Under the pieces are notes generated by a model. It did no database searches and was not told where the DNA came from. It saw only the letters and a program-made list of their open reading frames with translations. A stretch of 64,000 nucleotides of DNA. Origin: JACCTU01 sp963848525. Lineage in GTDB: Bacteria > Actinomycetota > Thermoleophilia > Gaiellales > Gaiellaceae. Shown here one piece after another: positions 7,576 through 16,355 of the stretch. Position 1 is the stretch's first letter, and the number at the start of each line of letters is the position of its first letter. Made by a program: the position numbers and the translations under genes. The DNA lies in contig CAWKDZ010000002.1 of assembly GCA_963848525.1 (NCBI GenBank), positions 682,001 to 746,000 of the forward strand, written 5' to 3'.

Positions 7576-8232
7576 CTAATGCACGTGGAAGGTGCCGCGT
7601 AGGCGGCGCGCCTGCGGGTCCGAGACGAAGCGGTGGGCCCCGACGCGCAGCGTGAGGTTCCACGTGAACGTTCCCCTGCGCGCGACGCCGGTCTTGCGGT
7701 TCACCCCGGGGCCGATCAGGTGGAAGTTGCGGACGCGCGAGCGGTCGCGCACGACGATGGAATATGCGCCGGCGGTGAGCGTCGTGACCCGGCGGCCGTT
7801 CTGCGTCAGCGCGATCGTGTTCCCGGGCCCGACCGTCGCGACGAGCCGCTGCCGCTGTGGCGGCGTCGGCAACGGCGGCGGGTTCCCGACGGTGAACTGG
7901 CCGGCCATGTCGTTCGCGTGCGGGTCGCAGACGTACGAGTACCTCCCCTCGACGAACGTGACCGTCCACGTCACCTGGCCGATCTCCTCCACCGTCGTGG
8001 TCACGTTGACACCCGGCCCCGAGAGGTGGAAGTTGTGGAAGTCCGAGCGGTCGTCGACGATGACCCGGTACTCACCTGGGTCGAGCTGCGTGACGACCGC
8101 CCCCTGGGCATTGCGGAGCGAGATCGTGAAGTCTGGGCCGACCGTGCCGAACAGGTCGACAGCGTGCGCAGCTGAGGGTGAGGCGAGCGCAGCGAAGGCG
8201 CAGACGAGGATGGTGACGAGACGGCTGGGCAT
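7576..8232 (-). CDS. secreted protein with two cupredoxin-like domains
   Basis: An exported protein of 218 residues, with a signal peptide of about 24 residues ending ASPSAAHA. Domain one (about 25-116) has a type-1 copper ligand set: His66/His69 in DFHNFHLSGPGV and C102-x2-H105-x3-M109 in CDPHANDM. Domain two (about 130-218) repeats the fold (RNFHLIGPGVN) but reads SDPQARRLRG where the ligands should be, so the Cys, His and Met are lost. It is probably an electron-transfer or copper-binding protein outside the membrane. ATG 8232 is chosen because it begins a clean signal peptide; an ATG further upstream adds 13 residues. Confidence 0.85.
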   Translation of the reverse strand: MPSRLVTILVCAFAALASPSAAHAVDLFGTVGPDFTISLRNAQGAVVTQLDPGEYRVIVDDRSDFHNFHLSGPGVNVTTTVEEIGQVTWTVTFVEGRYSYVCDPHANDMAGQFTVGNPPPLPTPPQRQRLVATVGPGNTIALTQNGRRVTTLTAGAYSIVVRDRSRVRNFHLIGPGVNRKTGVARRGTFTWNLTLRVGAHRFVSDPQARRLRGTFHVH

Positions 8233-8267
8233 GGTCCGATCTACGAGGAACCTCCCCGAACGGATTG

Positions 8268-10517
8268 TCATGCTCGCAGAACGGCGCCGAACTTCGTCGA
8301 GAGCGCCTCCACGATCCGGCCCCGGAGCTCCGCGGCCTCGGCGTCAGTCAGCGTCCGCTCGGGCGACTGGAAGCTGACCGCGAACGCGATCGACTTCTTG
8401 CCCGGCACGACCTGGTCGCCGCGGTAGACGTCGAAGGGCCGCATCTCGCGCAGCTCGGCGCCCACGGCTCGCTTCGCCTCGGCCACGAGCTCGCCGGCGC
8501 GCACGTGCTCCTCGACCACGAAGGCAAGGTCCTGCTTCAGGGCCGGGTACGTGATCACGTCCTCGTAGACGGGGAGGTCGACGACGCGCTCGAAGAGCGC
8601 GTCGAGGTCGAGCTCGAGGTAGCCCCAGCCGCCGGGGAGCTCGCGCACGGCTCCCTCAGCGGTGCGCGCCTCACGGCCCGTGCCGGGCTCGAAGTCCGGC
8701 TCGACGTGGAGCGCCCGGTAGAGCGTCTCGGCCGCACCCTTCGCGCCGAAGAAGCCGTCGTCGGTGATCGCGGCCACGTGCCACGGCTCCTCGGGCAGCT
8801 GCCCGCCGGTCGGGAGGAAGACCCGCGCCACCTCGAACAACGCGACCCGCTCGACGCCGGCGTTGCGGTTGCGTTCCGCCGACTCCACGAGACCGAGCTC
8901 GAGGTGCGTGCGGAGCGCCGCCATCTCGGCCGAGAGCGGCTCCTGGAGCTCGATCCGCCCCTCGCCGGGGGGGACGAGCGTCCACGTGTACGCCTCGTGG
9001 AAGCCCGCGCCGGCGAAGACGTCCTCGACCTGCCGGCGCAGCCGCTGCTCCCTCGTCAGCTGCGCGGCGATCGCCTCCCGGCTCGGGAGCGTCGGCGGCA
9101 CCTCCGCGAGGCGGAAGCGCGCGACCTCCTCGACCAGGTCGACCGGCCGGGTGACGTCCCGCGCGCGCCACGTCGGCACGGTCACCTCCTCCCCGTCGAC
9201 CTCGAACCCGAGCGACCGGAGCCGCCCGTGCTGCTCCTCGAGCGAGACGTCGATGCCCACCAGGCGCTCGACGAGCTCGGGCCGCAGGCGGACGACGGGT
9301 CGAGCGGGCAGCCCGTCCTCGACGTCGGTCGTCCCGGTCCACGAAGCCCCTGCGAGCTCGACGAACAGCTGCGTCGCGTACGTGGCCGCCTGCGCCGCCG
9401 CGTGCGGGTCGACGCCCTTCTCCCAGCGGGTGGACGACTCCGTGCGCAGCCGGAGCCGCCGTGAGGTCCGGAGCACGGTCAACGGGTCGAAGTTCGCCGC
9501 CTCGAGCAGGAGCTCGGACGTCTCCGGACCGACCTCGCTGTCCTCCCCGCCCATGATCCCGGCGACCGCAACCGGCCGCTCGGCGTCGGCGATCACGAGG
9601 TCGGCGGGGTCGAGCTCGCGTTCCGTGCCGTCGAGCGTGCGGATGAGCTCGCGCTCGCGAGCCCGGCGAACGACGATCCGTTCCTCGGCCAGCAGCGCGC
9701 GGTCGAAGGCGTGCAGCGGCGAGCCGAACGTGAGCATGACGTAGTTCGTCACGTCGACGACGTTCGAGATCGGCCGCATCCCGGCGCCCGTCAGCCGCGC
9801 GCGCAGCCACACGGGCGACGGCGCGACCTTCGCGCCCGAGAACGTCCGCCCGACGTAGCGCGGACAGCCGTCGAAGTCCTCGACGCGGACGTCGACCTGC
9901 TCGCTCGCCGCGAGCTCGGGCTCGACGCCGGGCGGCGCAGCCAGCGTCCCGCCCGTCAGCGCGGCGACCTCGCGCGCGATCCCGTAGACGCTCGTCAGGT
10001 CCGGCCGGTTGAAGCCCGTCTCGATCTCGAGGACGTCGTCGGCGAGCGGGAGGACCTCGGCAAGCGGCGTCCCCGGGGTCGTCTCGTCGAGGACGAGGAT
10101 GCCGGTGTGGTCGACGCCGAGCTCGAGCTCGCGCTCCGAGAGGATCATCCCGCGCGAGACCTCGCCGCGCAGCTTCGCCTCGGTGAGGGGCGCGTCGGCG
10201 CCGGGCAGCAGCGCGCCCGGGAGCGCGACGGCCACCGTCGCGCCCGCACCGAAGTTCCACGCACCGCAGACGATCTGGCGCGGCGCGCCCTCGCCCACGT
10301 CGACCTGGCAGAGCTGGAGCCGGTCGGCGTTCGGGTGCTTGCCCGCCTCGAGCACCTTGCCGACGAGGAAGCGCTCGAGGTTGTCGTCCTCGCCGGAGAC
10401 CCCGCGCCGGACGATCCGGTCGACCTCGCAGCTCGCGAACACGAGCGCGCGCGCGAGCTCCTCGACCGGGAGGTCGAAGTCGACGTACTCGCGCAGCCAG
10501 CTGACGGGGACCTTCAT
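8268..10517 (-). CDS. pheT: phenylalanyl-tRNA synthetase beta subunit
   Basis: Beta chain of the alpha2beta2 enzyme that charges tRNA-Phe. The 749 residues follow the standard order: MKVPVSWLREYVDFDLP; an EMAP-type tRNA-binding domain (GKVLEAGKHPNADRLQLCQV); the B3/B4 editing region; the B5 domain; a catalytic-like core; and a C-terminal FDX-ACB anticodon-binding domain (KKSIAFAVSFQSPERTLTDA). The natural start is ATG 10517, expected to overlap the pheS stop as TGATG. In the sequence as given an extra base at 10533-10535 removes that stop, so pheS reads straight into pheT. Confidence 0.95.
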   Translation of the reverse strand: MKVPVSWLREYVDFDLPVEELARALVFASCEVDRIVRRGVSGEDDNLERFLVGKVLEAGKHPNADRLQLCQVDVGEGAPRQIVCGAWNFGAGATVAVALPGALLPGADAPLTEAKLRGEVSRGMILSERELELGVDHTGILVLDETTPGTPLAEVLPLADDVLEIETGFNRPDLTSVYGIAREVAALTGGTLAAPPGVEPELAASEQVDVRVEDFDGCPRYVGRTFSGAKVAPSPVWLRARLTGAGMRPISNVVDVTNYVMLTFGSPLHAFDRALLAEERIVVRRARERELIRTLDGTERELDPADLVIADAERPVAVAGIMGGEDSEVGPETSELLLEAANFDPLTVLRTSRRLRLRTESSTRWEKGVDPHAAAQAATYATQLFVELAGASWTGTTDVEDGLPARPVVRLRPELVERLVGIDVSLEEQHGRLRSLGFEVDGEEVTVPTWRARDVTRPVDLVEEVARFRLAEVPPTLPSREAIAAQLTREQRLRRQVEDVFAGAGFHEAYTWTLVPPGEGRIELQEPLSAEMAALRTHLELGLVESAERNRNAGVERVALFEVARVFLPTGGQLPEEPWHVAAITDDGFFGAKGAAETLYRALHVEPDFEPGTGREARTAEGAVRELPGGWGYLELDLDALFERVVDLPVYEDVITYPALKQDLAFVVEEHVRAGELVAEAKRAVGAELREMRPFDVYRGDQVVPGKKSIAFAVSFQSPERTLTDAEAAELRGRIVEALSTKFGAVLRA

Positions 10518-11531
10518 CAGAACTGGGCTAGGAAAGCGGATGTCGTTGTCCCAGTACAGGCGCAGGTCCGGCACGGCGTGGCGCGCGGAGGCGATGCGGT
10601 CGATCCCGAGCCCGAACGCGAAGCCCTGCCACTGCTCCGGGTCGTAGCGCACCGCCTCGAGCACCGCGGGATCGACCTCGCCGGCCCCGCCCATCTCGAC
10701 CCACCCGGACCGCTTGCAGACCGCACAGCCCGATCCGTCGCACATGTAGCAGGTGACGTCGAACTCGACCGAGGGCTCCGTGAACGGGAAGAAGCCCGTC
10801 CGCATGCGCACCTGCCGGATCCCGCCGAAGACCGCGCTCGCGAACGTCTCGACCGTCCCGCGCAGGTCGGCGAGCGTGATGTGGCGATCGACGACGAGCG
10901 CCTCGACCTGGTGGAAGATCGGCGTGTGGGTGGCGTCGACGGTGTCGCGCCGGTATACGCGCCCGAGCGAGACGAGGTAGATCGGAGGTTCCTGCGCGAG
11001 CATCGCCCGGATCTGCGACGGCGACGTGTGCGTCCGCAGAAGCGTGTCGTCGTCGACGTAGAACGTGTCGCGGGGATCGCGCGAGGGGTGCGCCTCGGGC
11101 GTGTTCAGCGCCTCGAAGTTGTAGTAGGCGGTGTCGACCTCGCGGCCGTCGTAGACGGTGTACCCCATGCCGATGAAGATGTCCTCGATCCGGCGGCGGG
11201 ACTGCGTGAGCAGGTGCAGCGTCCCGCGGTGCAACTCGGTGCCCGGGAGCGTCGGGTCGAACTCCTCGTCGACGGCCGGCCGCTCGAGCTCGAGGCGACG
11301 CGCCTCGACCGCCTCTTCGAGCCGGGCCCGGAGCGCGTTCAGCGCCATCCCCGTCCCGCGGTCGCGGACGTCACGGAGCGCGAGCTTGAGCTCGCTCTTG
11401 CGGCCCAGGTACCGGACGCGCGCCTCGTCGAGCTCGGCGGCCGTCGCGGCGCCGGCGATCGCGCCCAGCGCAGCGCGTTCGAGCGCCCCGGCGTCCACGG
11501 CGGCGACTGTAGTGGGTTTTCCGGTGCTCAT
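10517..11531 (-). CDS. pheS: phenylalanyl-tRNA synthetase alpha subunit (runs into pheT in this sequence)
   Basis: Catalytic alpha chain. Class II motif 2 (LVSLGRVYRRDTVDATHTPI) and motif 3 (FGLGIDRIASARHAV) are intact. A CYMCDGSGCAVCKRSGW cysteine cluster typical of many bacterial PheS is present. ATG 11531 has a good GGAGGAG Shine-Dalgarno. The expected C-terminus DIRFLAQF-stop exists one base out of frame; as written, DIRF continues as PSPVL and joins the pheT methionine, giving one 1087-codon frame. One surplus A in the AAA run at 10533-10535 (plus strand) explains this. The corrected length is 337 residues. Confidence 0.93.
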
Positions 11532-11655
11532 GCTCCTCCTCTCACGGGCGACGATCGGCGGGGAACGCCCCGGCCCGAGAAGTGAGGAACGACCGCGCTA
11601 GCGCGACGCCCCGGTCTCGAGCCGGGGCGACAGAAACAGCTGCGCGCGTCGGGTC
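11532..11655 (-). promoter_or_regulatory. structured leader of pheST
   Basis: In RNA order, a hairpin pairs CGCCCCGG with CCGGGGCG around a CTCGAGA loop (11604-11626 region). It is followed by CGTTCCTCAC (11591-11582), then GCCGGGGCG, which can compete for the first arm over 9 bp, and a CGGGG-CGTT-CCCCG hairpin. The leader ends with GAGAGGAGGAGC before ATG 11531. GTTCCTC is complementary to the GAGGAGC ribosome-binding site. No T-box consensus is present. Attenuation or site occlusion is inferred. Confidence 0.45.
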
Positions 11656-11675
11656 ATCGGACGGAGAATAGCGGG

Positions 11676-12368
11676 ATGAGCTGGGACGAGGCCTTCGCCG
11701 ACCGGTACGACGAGTGGTCGGCCGCGATGACCGCGGACATCACGTTCTACGTCGCGCTCGCCCGCGAGGCCGACGGACCCGTCGTCGAGCTCGCGGTCGG
11801 CTCGGCCAGGGTGGCGGCGCCGGTCGCGCGCGCGCTCGGGCGCACGGTGATCGGGATCGACTCCTCGCCCGCGATGCTCGAGCAGGCTCGTTCCACCGGA
11901 GCCGACCTCGACCTGCGGCTCGGCGACATTCGCGAGCTCGAGCTCGACCAGCCCGCGGCGCTGATCTACTGCCCGTTCCGCTCGCTCCTCCACCTGCGCA
12001 CTTGGGGCGACCGGCGGCGCGTCTTCGAGCGCGTCGCCGACTCGCTCCGGCCGGGCGGACGGTTCGCCTGGAACGCGTTCGCGTTCGACCACGCGATCGC
12101 GGCGCGCCTCGACGGCCGGCGTCACGAGGAGCCCGTCCCGCACACGGTCCGCTACGCCGTCGGGGACAACCGCATCGACCTCGTGCTCGACGGCGGCGCG
12201 ACCTCGTCGCTCTGGTGGGCGACGAGGAACGAGTGGCTCGGCCTGATCGACGTCGCCGGGCTCGAGCTCGAGGTGCTCTACGGCGGGTTCGAGCGAGAGC
12301 CGTTCACGGACGAGAGCCGCGAGTACGTCTTCGTCACCCGGAAGCCTCAGGAGTCCCACTCACGATGA
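11676..12368 (+). CDS. class I SAM-dependent methyltransferase
   Basis: A Rossmann-fold methyltransferase of 230 residues. Motif I is VVELAVGSARVA, slightly unusual (VGSAR rather than G.G.G). An acidic residue follows at VIGIDSSPAML. Motif IV is the LIYCPFRSLLHLRTWGDRR region and post-motif LRPGGRFAWNAF. The substrate is unknown. A paralogue follows at 12502. The 3' end of this gene overlaps a dispersed repeat that fills the gap to the paralogue. The frame begins at ATG 11676 with only a weak AGAAT element just upstream. Confidence 0.85.
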   Translation: MSWDEAFADRYDEWSAAMTADITFYVALAREADGPVVELAVGSARVAAPVARALGRTVIGIDSSPAMLEQARSTGADLDLRLGDIRELELDQPAALIYCPFRSLLHLRTWGDRRRVFERVADSLRPGGRFAWNAFAFDHAIAARLDGRRHEEPVPHTVRYAVGDNRIDLVLDGGATSSLWWATRNEWLGLIDVAGLELEVLYGGFEREPFTDESREYVFVTRKPQESHSR

Positions 12369-12504
12369 GGCGCTGTGCCGCCGGGCCGCGCTGCGCGGCG
12401 CGATGCGGCGTCCTCAGTCGCGCCCGTATCACTCCGGATACGAACGCTCCCTGCGTCCTTGCCTCGCACCACGCATCGCACCCCGGCGACGAGGCCCCAT
12501 CATG
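12350..12504 (+). repeat. dispersed ~150-bp structured repeat, copy 1
   Basis: This segment, from the last codons of the first methyltransferase to the ATG of the second, is about 85% identical by eye to 43517-43673, in the same orientation and also ending just at an ATG. It contains CGTATC-ACTCCG-GATACG, a 6-bp hairpin that is 8 bp in the other copy with a different loop, and a G+C-rich palindromic first half. One frame in both copies reads from ATG to TGA as a small Cys-containing peptide (RCAAGPR..AARC), so coding cannot be excluded. Confidence 0.7.
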
Positions 12505-13218
12505 AGCGGAACTCCCAGCAAGTACGACGCGATCGCCCGGCTGTACGACCCGTGGTCGAGGAGCGTGGTCGAGGACATCGGCTTCTACGTCGACCTCGCA
12601 CGCCGGGCCGGCGGGCCCGTCGTCGAGCTCGGCGTCGGCACCGGGCGGATCGCGATCCCGACGGCGGCCGCCGGCGTGCAGGTGATCGGCGTCGACTCGT
12701 CGCGCGCCATGCTCGAGGTCTGCGCAGAGGCCGCCGCGACGGCCGGGGTAGCCCACCTCGTCGACCTGCGGGTCGGGGACCTCGCGGATCCGCCGGTGCG
12801 AGAGCGCGTCGCGCTCGTCACGTGTCCGTTCCGCGCCTATCTGCACCTGCACACCGACGACGAGCGCCTGCGCGCGCTGCGGGCCGCCCGGGAGCTGCTG
12901 AGCCCGGGCGGCCGGCTGGCGTTCGACGTCTTCGCGCCGGGTGCGGACGACATCGCCGACACGCACGACAGGTGGCTCGCCCGGGAGCCGGGGATCGAGG
13001 AGAAGGCGTTCTGGGACCCCGAACGACGCCGGCTGACGCTCTCGGTGCGCGGCGTGTCCGGAGCGACGACGATGGAGCTCGCCTGGCTCTCGCCGGACGA
13101 GTGGCTCTCCCTGATCGAGCGCGCCGGCTTCGAGGTCGAGGCCCATTACGGCTGGTTCGACGGCAGGCCCTACCGCGGCGGCGAGGACTCCATGTGGATC
13201 GCTCGTCGGGCCGAGTAA
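12502..13218 (+). CDS. class I SAM-dependent methyltransferase (paralogue)
   Basis: A methyltransferase of 238 residues with a canonical motif I, VVELGVGTGRIAIP, then VIGVDSSRAML. A cysteine-containing CPFRAYLHLHTDDERLRAL motif is shared with the upstream paralogue (CPFRSLLHLRT), so the two are tandem duplicates that have diverged. ATG 12502 sits exactly at the 3' end of the dispersed repeat. The frame stays open through the repeat (from 12403), so a longer N-terminus cannot be ruled out. The substrate is unknown. Confidence 0.85.
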   Translation: MSGTPSKYDAIARLYDPWSRSVVEDIGFYVDLARRAGGPVVELGVGTGRIAIPTAAAGVQVIGVDSSRAMLEVCAEAAATAGVAHLVDLRVGDLADPPVRERVALVTCPFRAYLHLHTDDERLRALRAARELLSPGGRLAFDVFAPGADDIADTHDRWLAREPGIEEKAFWDPERRRLTLSVRGVSGATTMELAWLSPDEWLSLIERAGFEVEAHYGWFDGRPYRGGEDSMWIARRAE

Positions 13219-13221
13219 GCT
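13216..13221 (+). promoter_or_regulatory. -10 element of lemA, leaderless
   Basis: TAAGCT lies 7 nt before the GTG start at 13229, with no Shine-Dalgarno between. It overlaps the end of the upstream methyltransferase gene (the TAA is that gene's stop). Confidence 0.5.
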
Positions 13222-13228
13222 CGCACCC

Positions 13229-13780
13229 GTGACCTGGGTCGTCATCGGCATCGCGGTCGCCGTCCTGCTCGGGCTCGCGCTCGTCGTCCTCTACAACAGG
13301 CTCGTCCGGCTGCGGAACCGCGTCGACAACGCCTGGGCGCAGGTCGACGTCCAGCTCCGCCGCCGCTACGACCTGATCCCGAACCTCGTCGAGACGGTGA
13401 AGGGCTACGCGCAGCACGAGCGGGCGACGTTCGAGGAGGTCACGAAGGCCCGGACGCGCGCGCAGGAGGCCGGGACGGTCGAGGAGCAGGCGCAGGCGGA
13501 GAACGTGCTCACGGCCGCGATCGGCCGGCTCTTCGCGGTCGCGGAGGACTATCCGGAGCTGCGCGCGAGCGAGAACTTCCAGCAGCTCCAGGCGCAGCTC
13601 GAGGACACCGAGGACAAGATCCGCGTCGCGCGGCAGGTCTACAACGACACCGTGCTCACGTACGAGAACGCGCGCGAGACGATCCCGACGAACCTCGTCG
13701 CCGGGATGTTCGGCTTCGAGGAGAAGCCGTTCTTCGAGATCGAGGAACCCGTGCGGGAGGCACCACGCGTGCAGTTCTGA
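13229..13780 (+). CDS. lemA: LemA family protein
   Basis: A 183-residue protein anchored by one N-terminal membrane helix (about 2-22), followed by the four-helix LemA core. The diagnostic stretch NRVDNAWAQVDVQLRRRYDL followed by IPNLVETVKGYAQHE is unmistakable, as is SENFQQLQAQLEDTEDKI. The C-terminal EKPFFEIEEPVREAPRVQF is the standard ending. LemA proteins are membrane-associated and their exact function is unknown. The DUF2207 gene follows immediately, a common actinobacterial pairing. Confidence 0.95.
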   Translation: MTWVVIGIAVAVLLGLALVVLYNRLVRLRNRVDNAWAQVDVQLRRRYDLIPNLVETVKGYAQHERATFEEVTKARTRAQEAGTVEEQAQAENVLTAAIGRLFAVAEDYPELRASENFQQLQAQLEDTEDKIRVARQVYNDTVLTYENARETIPTNLVAGMFGFEEKPFFEIEEPVREAPRVQF

Positions 13781-15628
13781 TCGCCGCGCTCGCGGCGCTC
13801 GTCGTCGCGGCACCGGCGCAGGCGAAATCGTTCACGCTCCCCGATGCCGATATCGGCGTCAACGTCGAGAGCGACGGAACGCTCGAGATCGGCGAGCGGA
13901 TCACGTTCTCCTACGACGGCGACTTCAGCGGCGCCTACCGGGACGTCCCGCTGCGCGAGGGCGAACGGATCAACGGCGTGCAGGTGCTCGAGGGGCAGAC
14001 GCAGTACCGCCCGGGAGGCTGCACGGAGCTCGGCTGCTCGTCCCCGCCGGGGACCTTCGGCACCGAGGAGACCGGCGACGGCGTCCGGATCGTCTGGCAT
14101 TACCGCGCGTCGAACGAGACGCGCACGTTCGTCGTCTCCTATCGCCTGACCGGCGTGACGATCGCCTACGACGACGTCGTCGACGTCAACGTGCGGCTCT
14201 GGGGCGACGAGTGGGAGGTCGCGCTCGACCGGTTGACCGCGACGATCAATGCACAGGGGCCGGTCAGCCGTGCCTGGGGGCACCCGGTGACCGTGCGCGG
14301 CGACGTCACGATCGACGACCGGACGGTGCACGTTCGCGCGCTCGACGTCCCGCCCGGTGAGTTCGTCGAGGCGCGAGTCCTGTTTCCGCGCGAGTACCTC
14401 TCCTCCACGGCGGGCGCGACCGTCCGCGAAGGCACGGCGTTCGAAGCGATCGTCGAGGATGAGACGAGCGCCGCCCAGGAGTACGCGGAGAGCCGCGAGA
14501 AGATCGATGACGCGGTCGACCGGCTGCCGCGCACGCTCGCGCTGCTCGCGCTGCTCGCGCTCGTCCCGGCGATCGGCCTCGTGCTCTTCGTGCACAGGCG
14601 CTACGGCCGCGAGCTCGACGTCGGCTACGACCGCGAGTACGAGCAGGAGCCGCCGACCGAGCTCGAGCCCGCGCTCGTACCCTCGCTCGTTGCTCAGCGG
14701 ACGATGGTCGGCTCGAACGAGTTCACGGCGACGCTGTTCGACCTGATCCGCCGCGGCCACTACCAGGCCGAGCCCGTCACGACGGAGCGCGACGTCTGGG
14801 GAGGGCTCCGAAGCGAAGACATCGCCGACCTCGAGCTCTCGCGAGGCGAGGCGGTCGACGCTGACGCCCTACGAGAGCTCCGTCGTCGAGGTCGTCGACG
14901 ACGTCCTCGACGGGGGCGCCGAGCGCCTCTCCCTGTTCCGCGAGCGGATCGAGGACGACCGCGAGGTCAACTCCAAGCGCTTCAAGGAGTTCAAGGACGA
15001 CGTCGGCGACGAGGTCTCGGCGCGCGACTGGTTCAACAACGCCGGCCTGATCCCGCTGCTCGGCGTCGCGATCGGCTTCGGCCTGCTCGGAGTCCTGCTG
15101 TGGATGCTCGGGACCCGCCGCTACTCGAGCGTCGCGCCCACGTGGGAGGCCATCGTGCTGCTGGCGCTCGGTGTCTGCTCGTTCGTCAACGCCGCCGTCG
15201 CGGGCACCTCGGCGTTCGCCGTTCGTCTCTGGCGGCGCCGCCGACCGGATGCGCAGCTGGAGGCGGAGCGCTGGGATGCCTTCCGGCGGTACCTGACGGA
15301 CTTTCCGCGCCTCGCCGAAGCGCCGGCCGCGTCGCTCGAGCTCTGGGAGCGCTACCTCGTGTACGGGATCGCGTTCGGGATCGCGGAGCGCGTGCTCCAG
15401 GGCGCGCACCTGCACATGCCCGAGGCGCTGCACCAGGCGAGCACCATCTACTGGATCAGCCCCAACGGCGACCTCGGCAGCGGCCCGAGCGCGCTCGGGA
15501 TCGGAGACCTCTCCTCGGGCTTCGGCTCCGCGCTCGCACCGCCGAACTCGGGCGGCGGCGGAGGCGGAGGCGGCTTCTCGGGTGGCGGCGGAGGCGGCGG
15601 AGGCGGAGGCGGCGGGGGCGCCTGGTGA
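13777..15628 (+). pseudogene. DUF2207 membrane protein, frameshifted
   Basis: A YciQ-type predicted membrane protein. It has a short signal segment (IAALAALVVAAPAQAKS), a beta-rich extracellular domain (LEIGERITFSYDGDFSGAYR), a span at about 14536-14595, then cytoplasmic parts, two more spans and a Gly-rich tail ending GGAW. The frame shifts near 14860: SRGEAVD should continue as LTPYESSVVEVVDDV but one surplus base intervenes. No ATG/GTG/TTG start exists upstream in frame; the likeliest start is CTG 13777, which overlaps the lemA stop as CTGA. A sequence error at 14860 is likely. Confidence 0.75.
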
Positions 15629-15677
15629 CGCCCCCGCCGGAGGGCCACTCCTCACCCCTGAGAGGTGTGTACCGACT

Positions 15678-16355
15678 CTACGGGCGGCGAGCGCGGATGG
15701 ATTCGTAGAGCGCGACCGCGCCGGCCGCAGCGACGTTGAGCGAGTCCGCTTGCTCCGCCTGAGGGATCGTCGCGAGCGCGTCGCAGTCCCGGAGCACGTC
15801 GTCCGGGAGCGCTTCGCGCTCGGCCCCGAGCACGAACGTCACGTCGCCGGGGTCGAGCTCGGCCAGCGGCGTCCCGCCGCGCGAGACGAGCGCGACGCGC
15901 GGCCGCGGTGCCTCCTCGAACGGCGCGGTCGGGACGCGGAAGATCGCGCCCATCGACGCGCGCAGCGCCTTCGGGCCTGTCGCGTCGCCGCATCCGGTCG
16001 AGAGCACGACGGAAGCGCCGAACGCGTCGGCCGTGCGGAGCAGTGTTCCGACATTCCCGGGGTCGTGCACGCGCCAGAGCGCGAGCCCGAGCGGCCGCGT
16101 GCCGCGCGGCAGGTCGTCGCGCCGGTAGACGCCGAGCACGCGCGGCGGGTGCGCGAGCGTCGAAAGCTCGGCCAGCAGCTCGGGCGCCACCGTCTCGCCG
16201 GCGACCAGCAGGTCGACGGGCTCGATGCCCGCAGCGCGGGCCGAGTCGACCAGGTCCTCGCCCTCGACGACGAACAGGCCCAGCTTCTCGCGCCAGCGCC
16301 GCGTCCGGAGCTTGCGGACGAGCTTGAGCCGCTCGTTCGAGTGCGACGAGATCAC
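15678..16355 (-). CDS. TrmH/SpoU-family RNA 2'-O-methyltransferase
   Basis: A SPOUT-class RNA methyltransferase, probably acting on rRNA (TsnR/RlmB-like). The 225 residues start ISSHSNERLKLVRKLRTRRW, a substrate-binding domain of the SpoU_sub_bind type. Then come the three SpoU motifs: LWRVHDPGNVGTLLRTADAF (motif 1), FVLGAERE (motif 2) and IPQAEQADSLNVAAAGAVAL (motif 3), which form the trefoil knot. GTG 16355 overlaps the DUF2332 stop (GTGA). It often lies near pheS and ribosomal genes, as here. Confidence 0.93.
   Translation of the reverse strand: MISSHSNERLKLVRKLRTRRWREKLGLFVVEGEDLVDSARAAGIEPVDLLVAGETVAPELLAELSTLAHPPRVLGVYRRDDLPRGTRPLGLALWRVHDPGNVGTLLRTADAFGASVVLSTGCGDATGPKALRASMGAIFRVPTAPFEEAPRPRVALVSRGGTPLAELDPGDVTFVLGAEREALPDDVLRDCDALATIPQAEQADSLNVAAAGAVALYESIRARRP

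Noticed and set aside
8265..11585. Long plus-strand frames (399 and 624 codons) opposite pheT and pheS
   Set aside because: They are antisense shadows created by high G+C codon use; composition is Arg/Asp/Leu-rich with no domain, and the minus-strand genes are complete.
11532..11660. T-box riboswitch upstream of pheS
   Set aside because: No T-box consensus and no specifier-loop arrangement; the leader has other competing stems instead.
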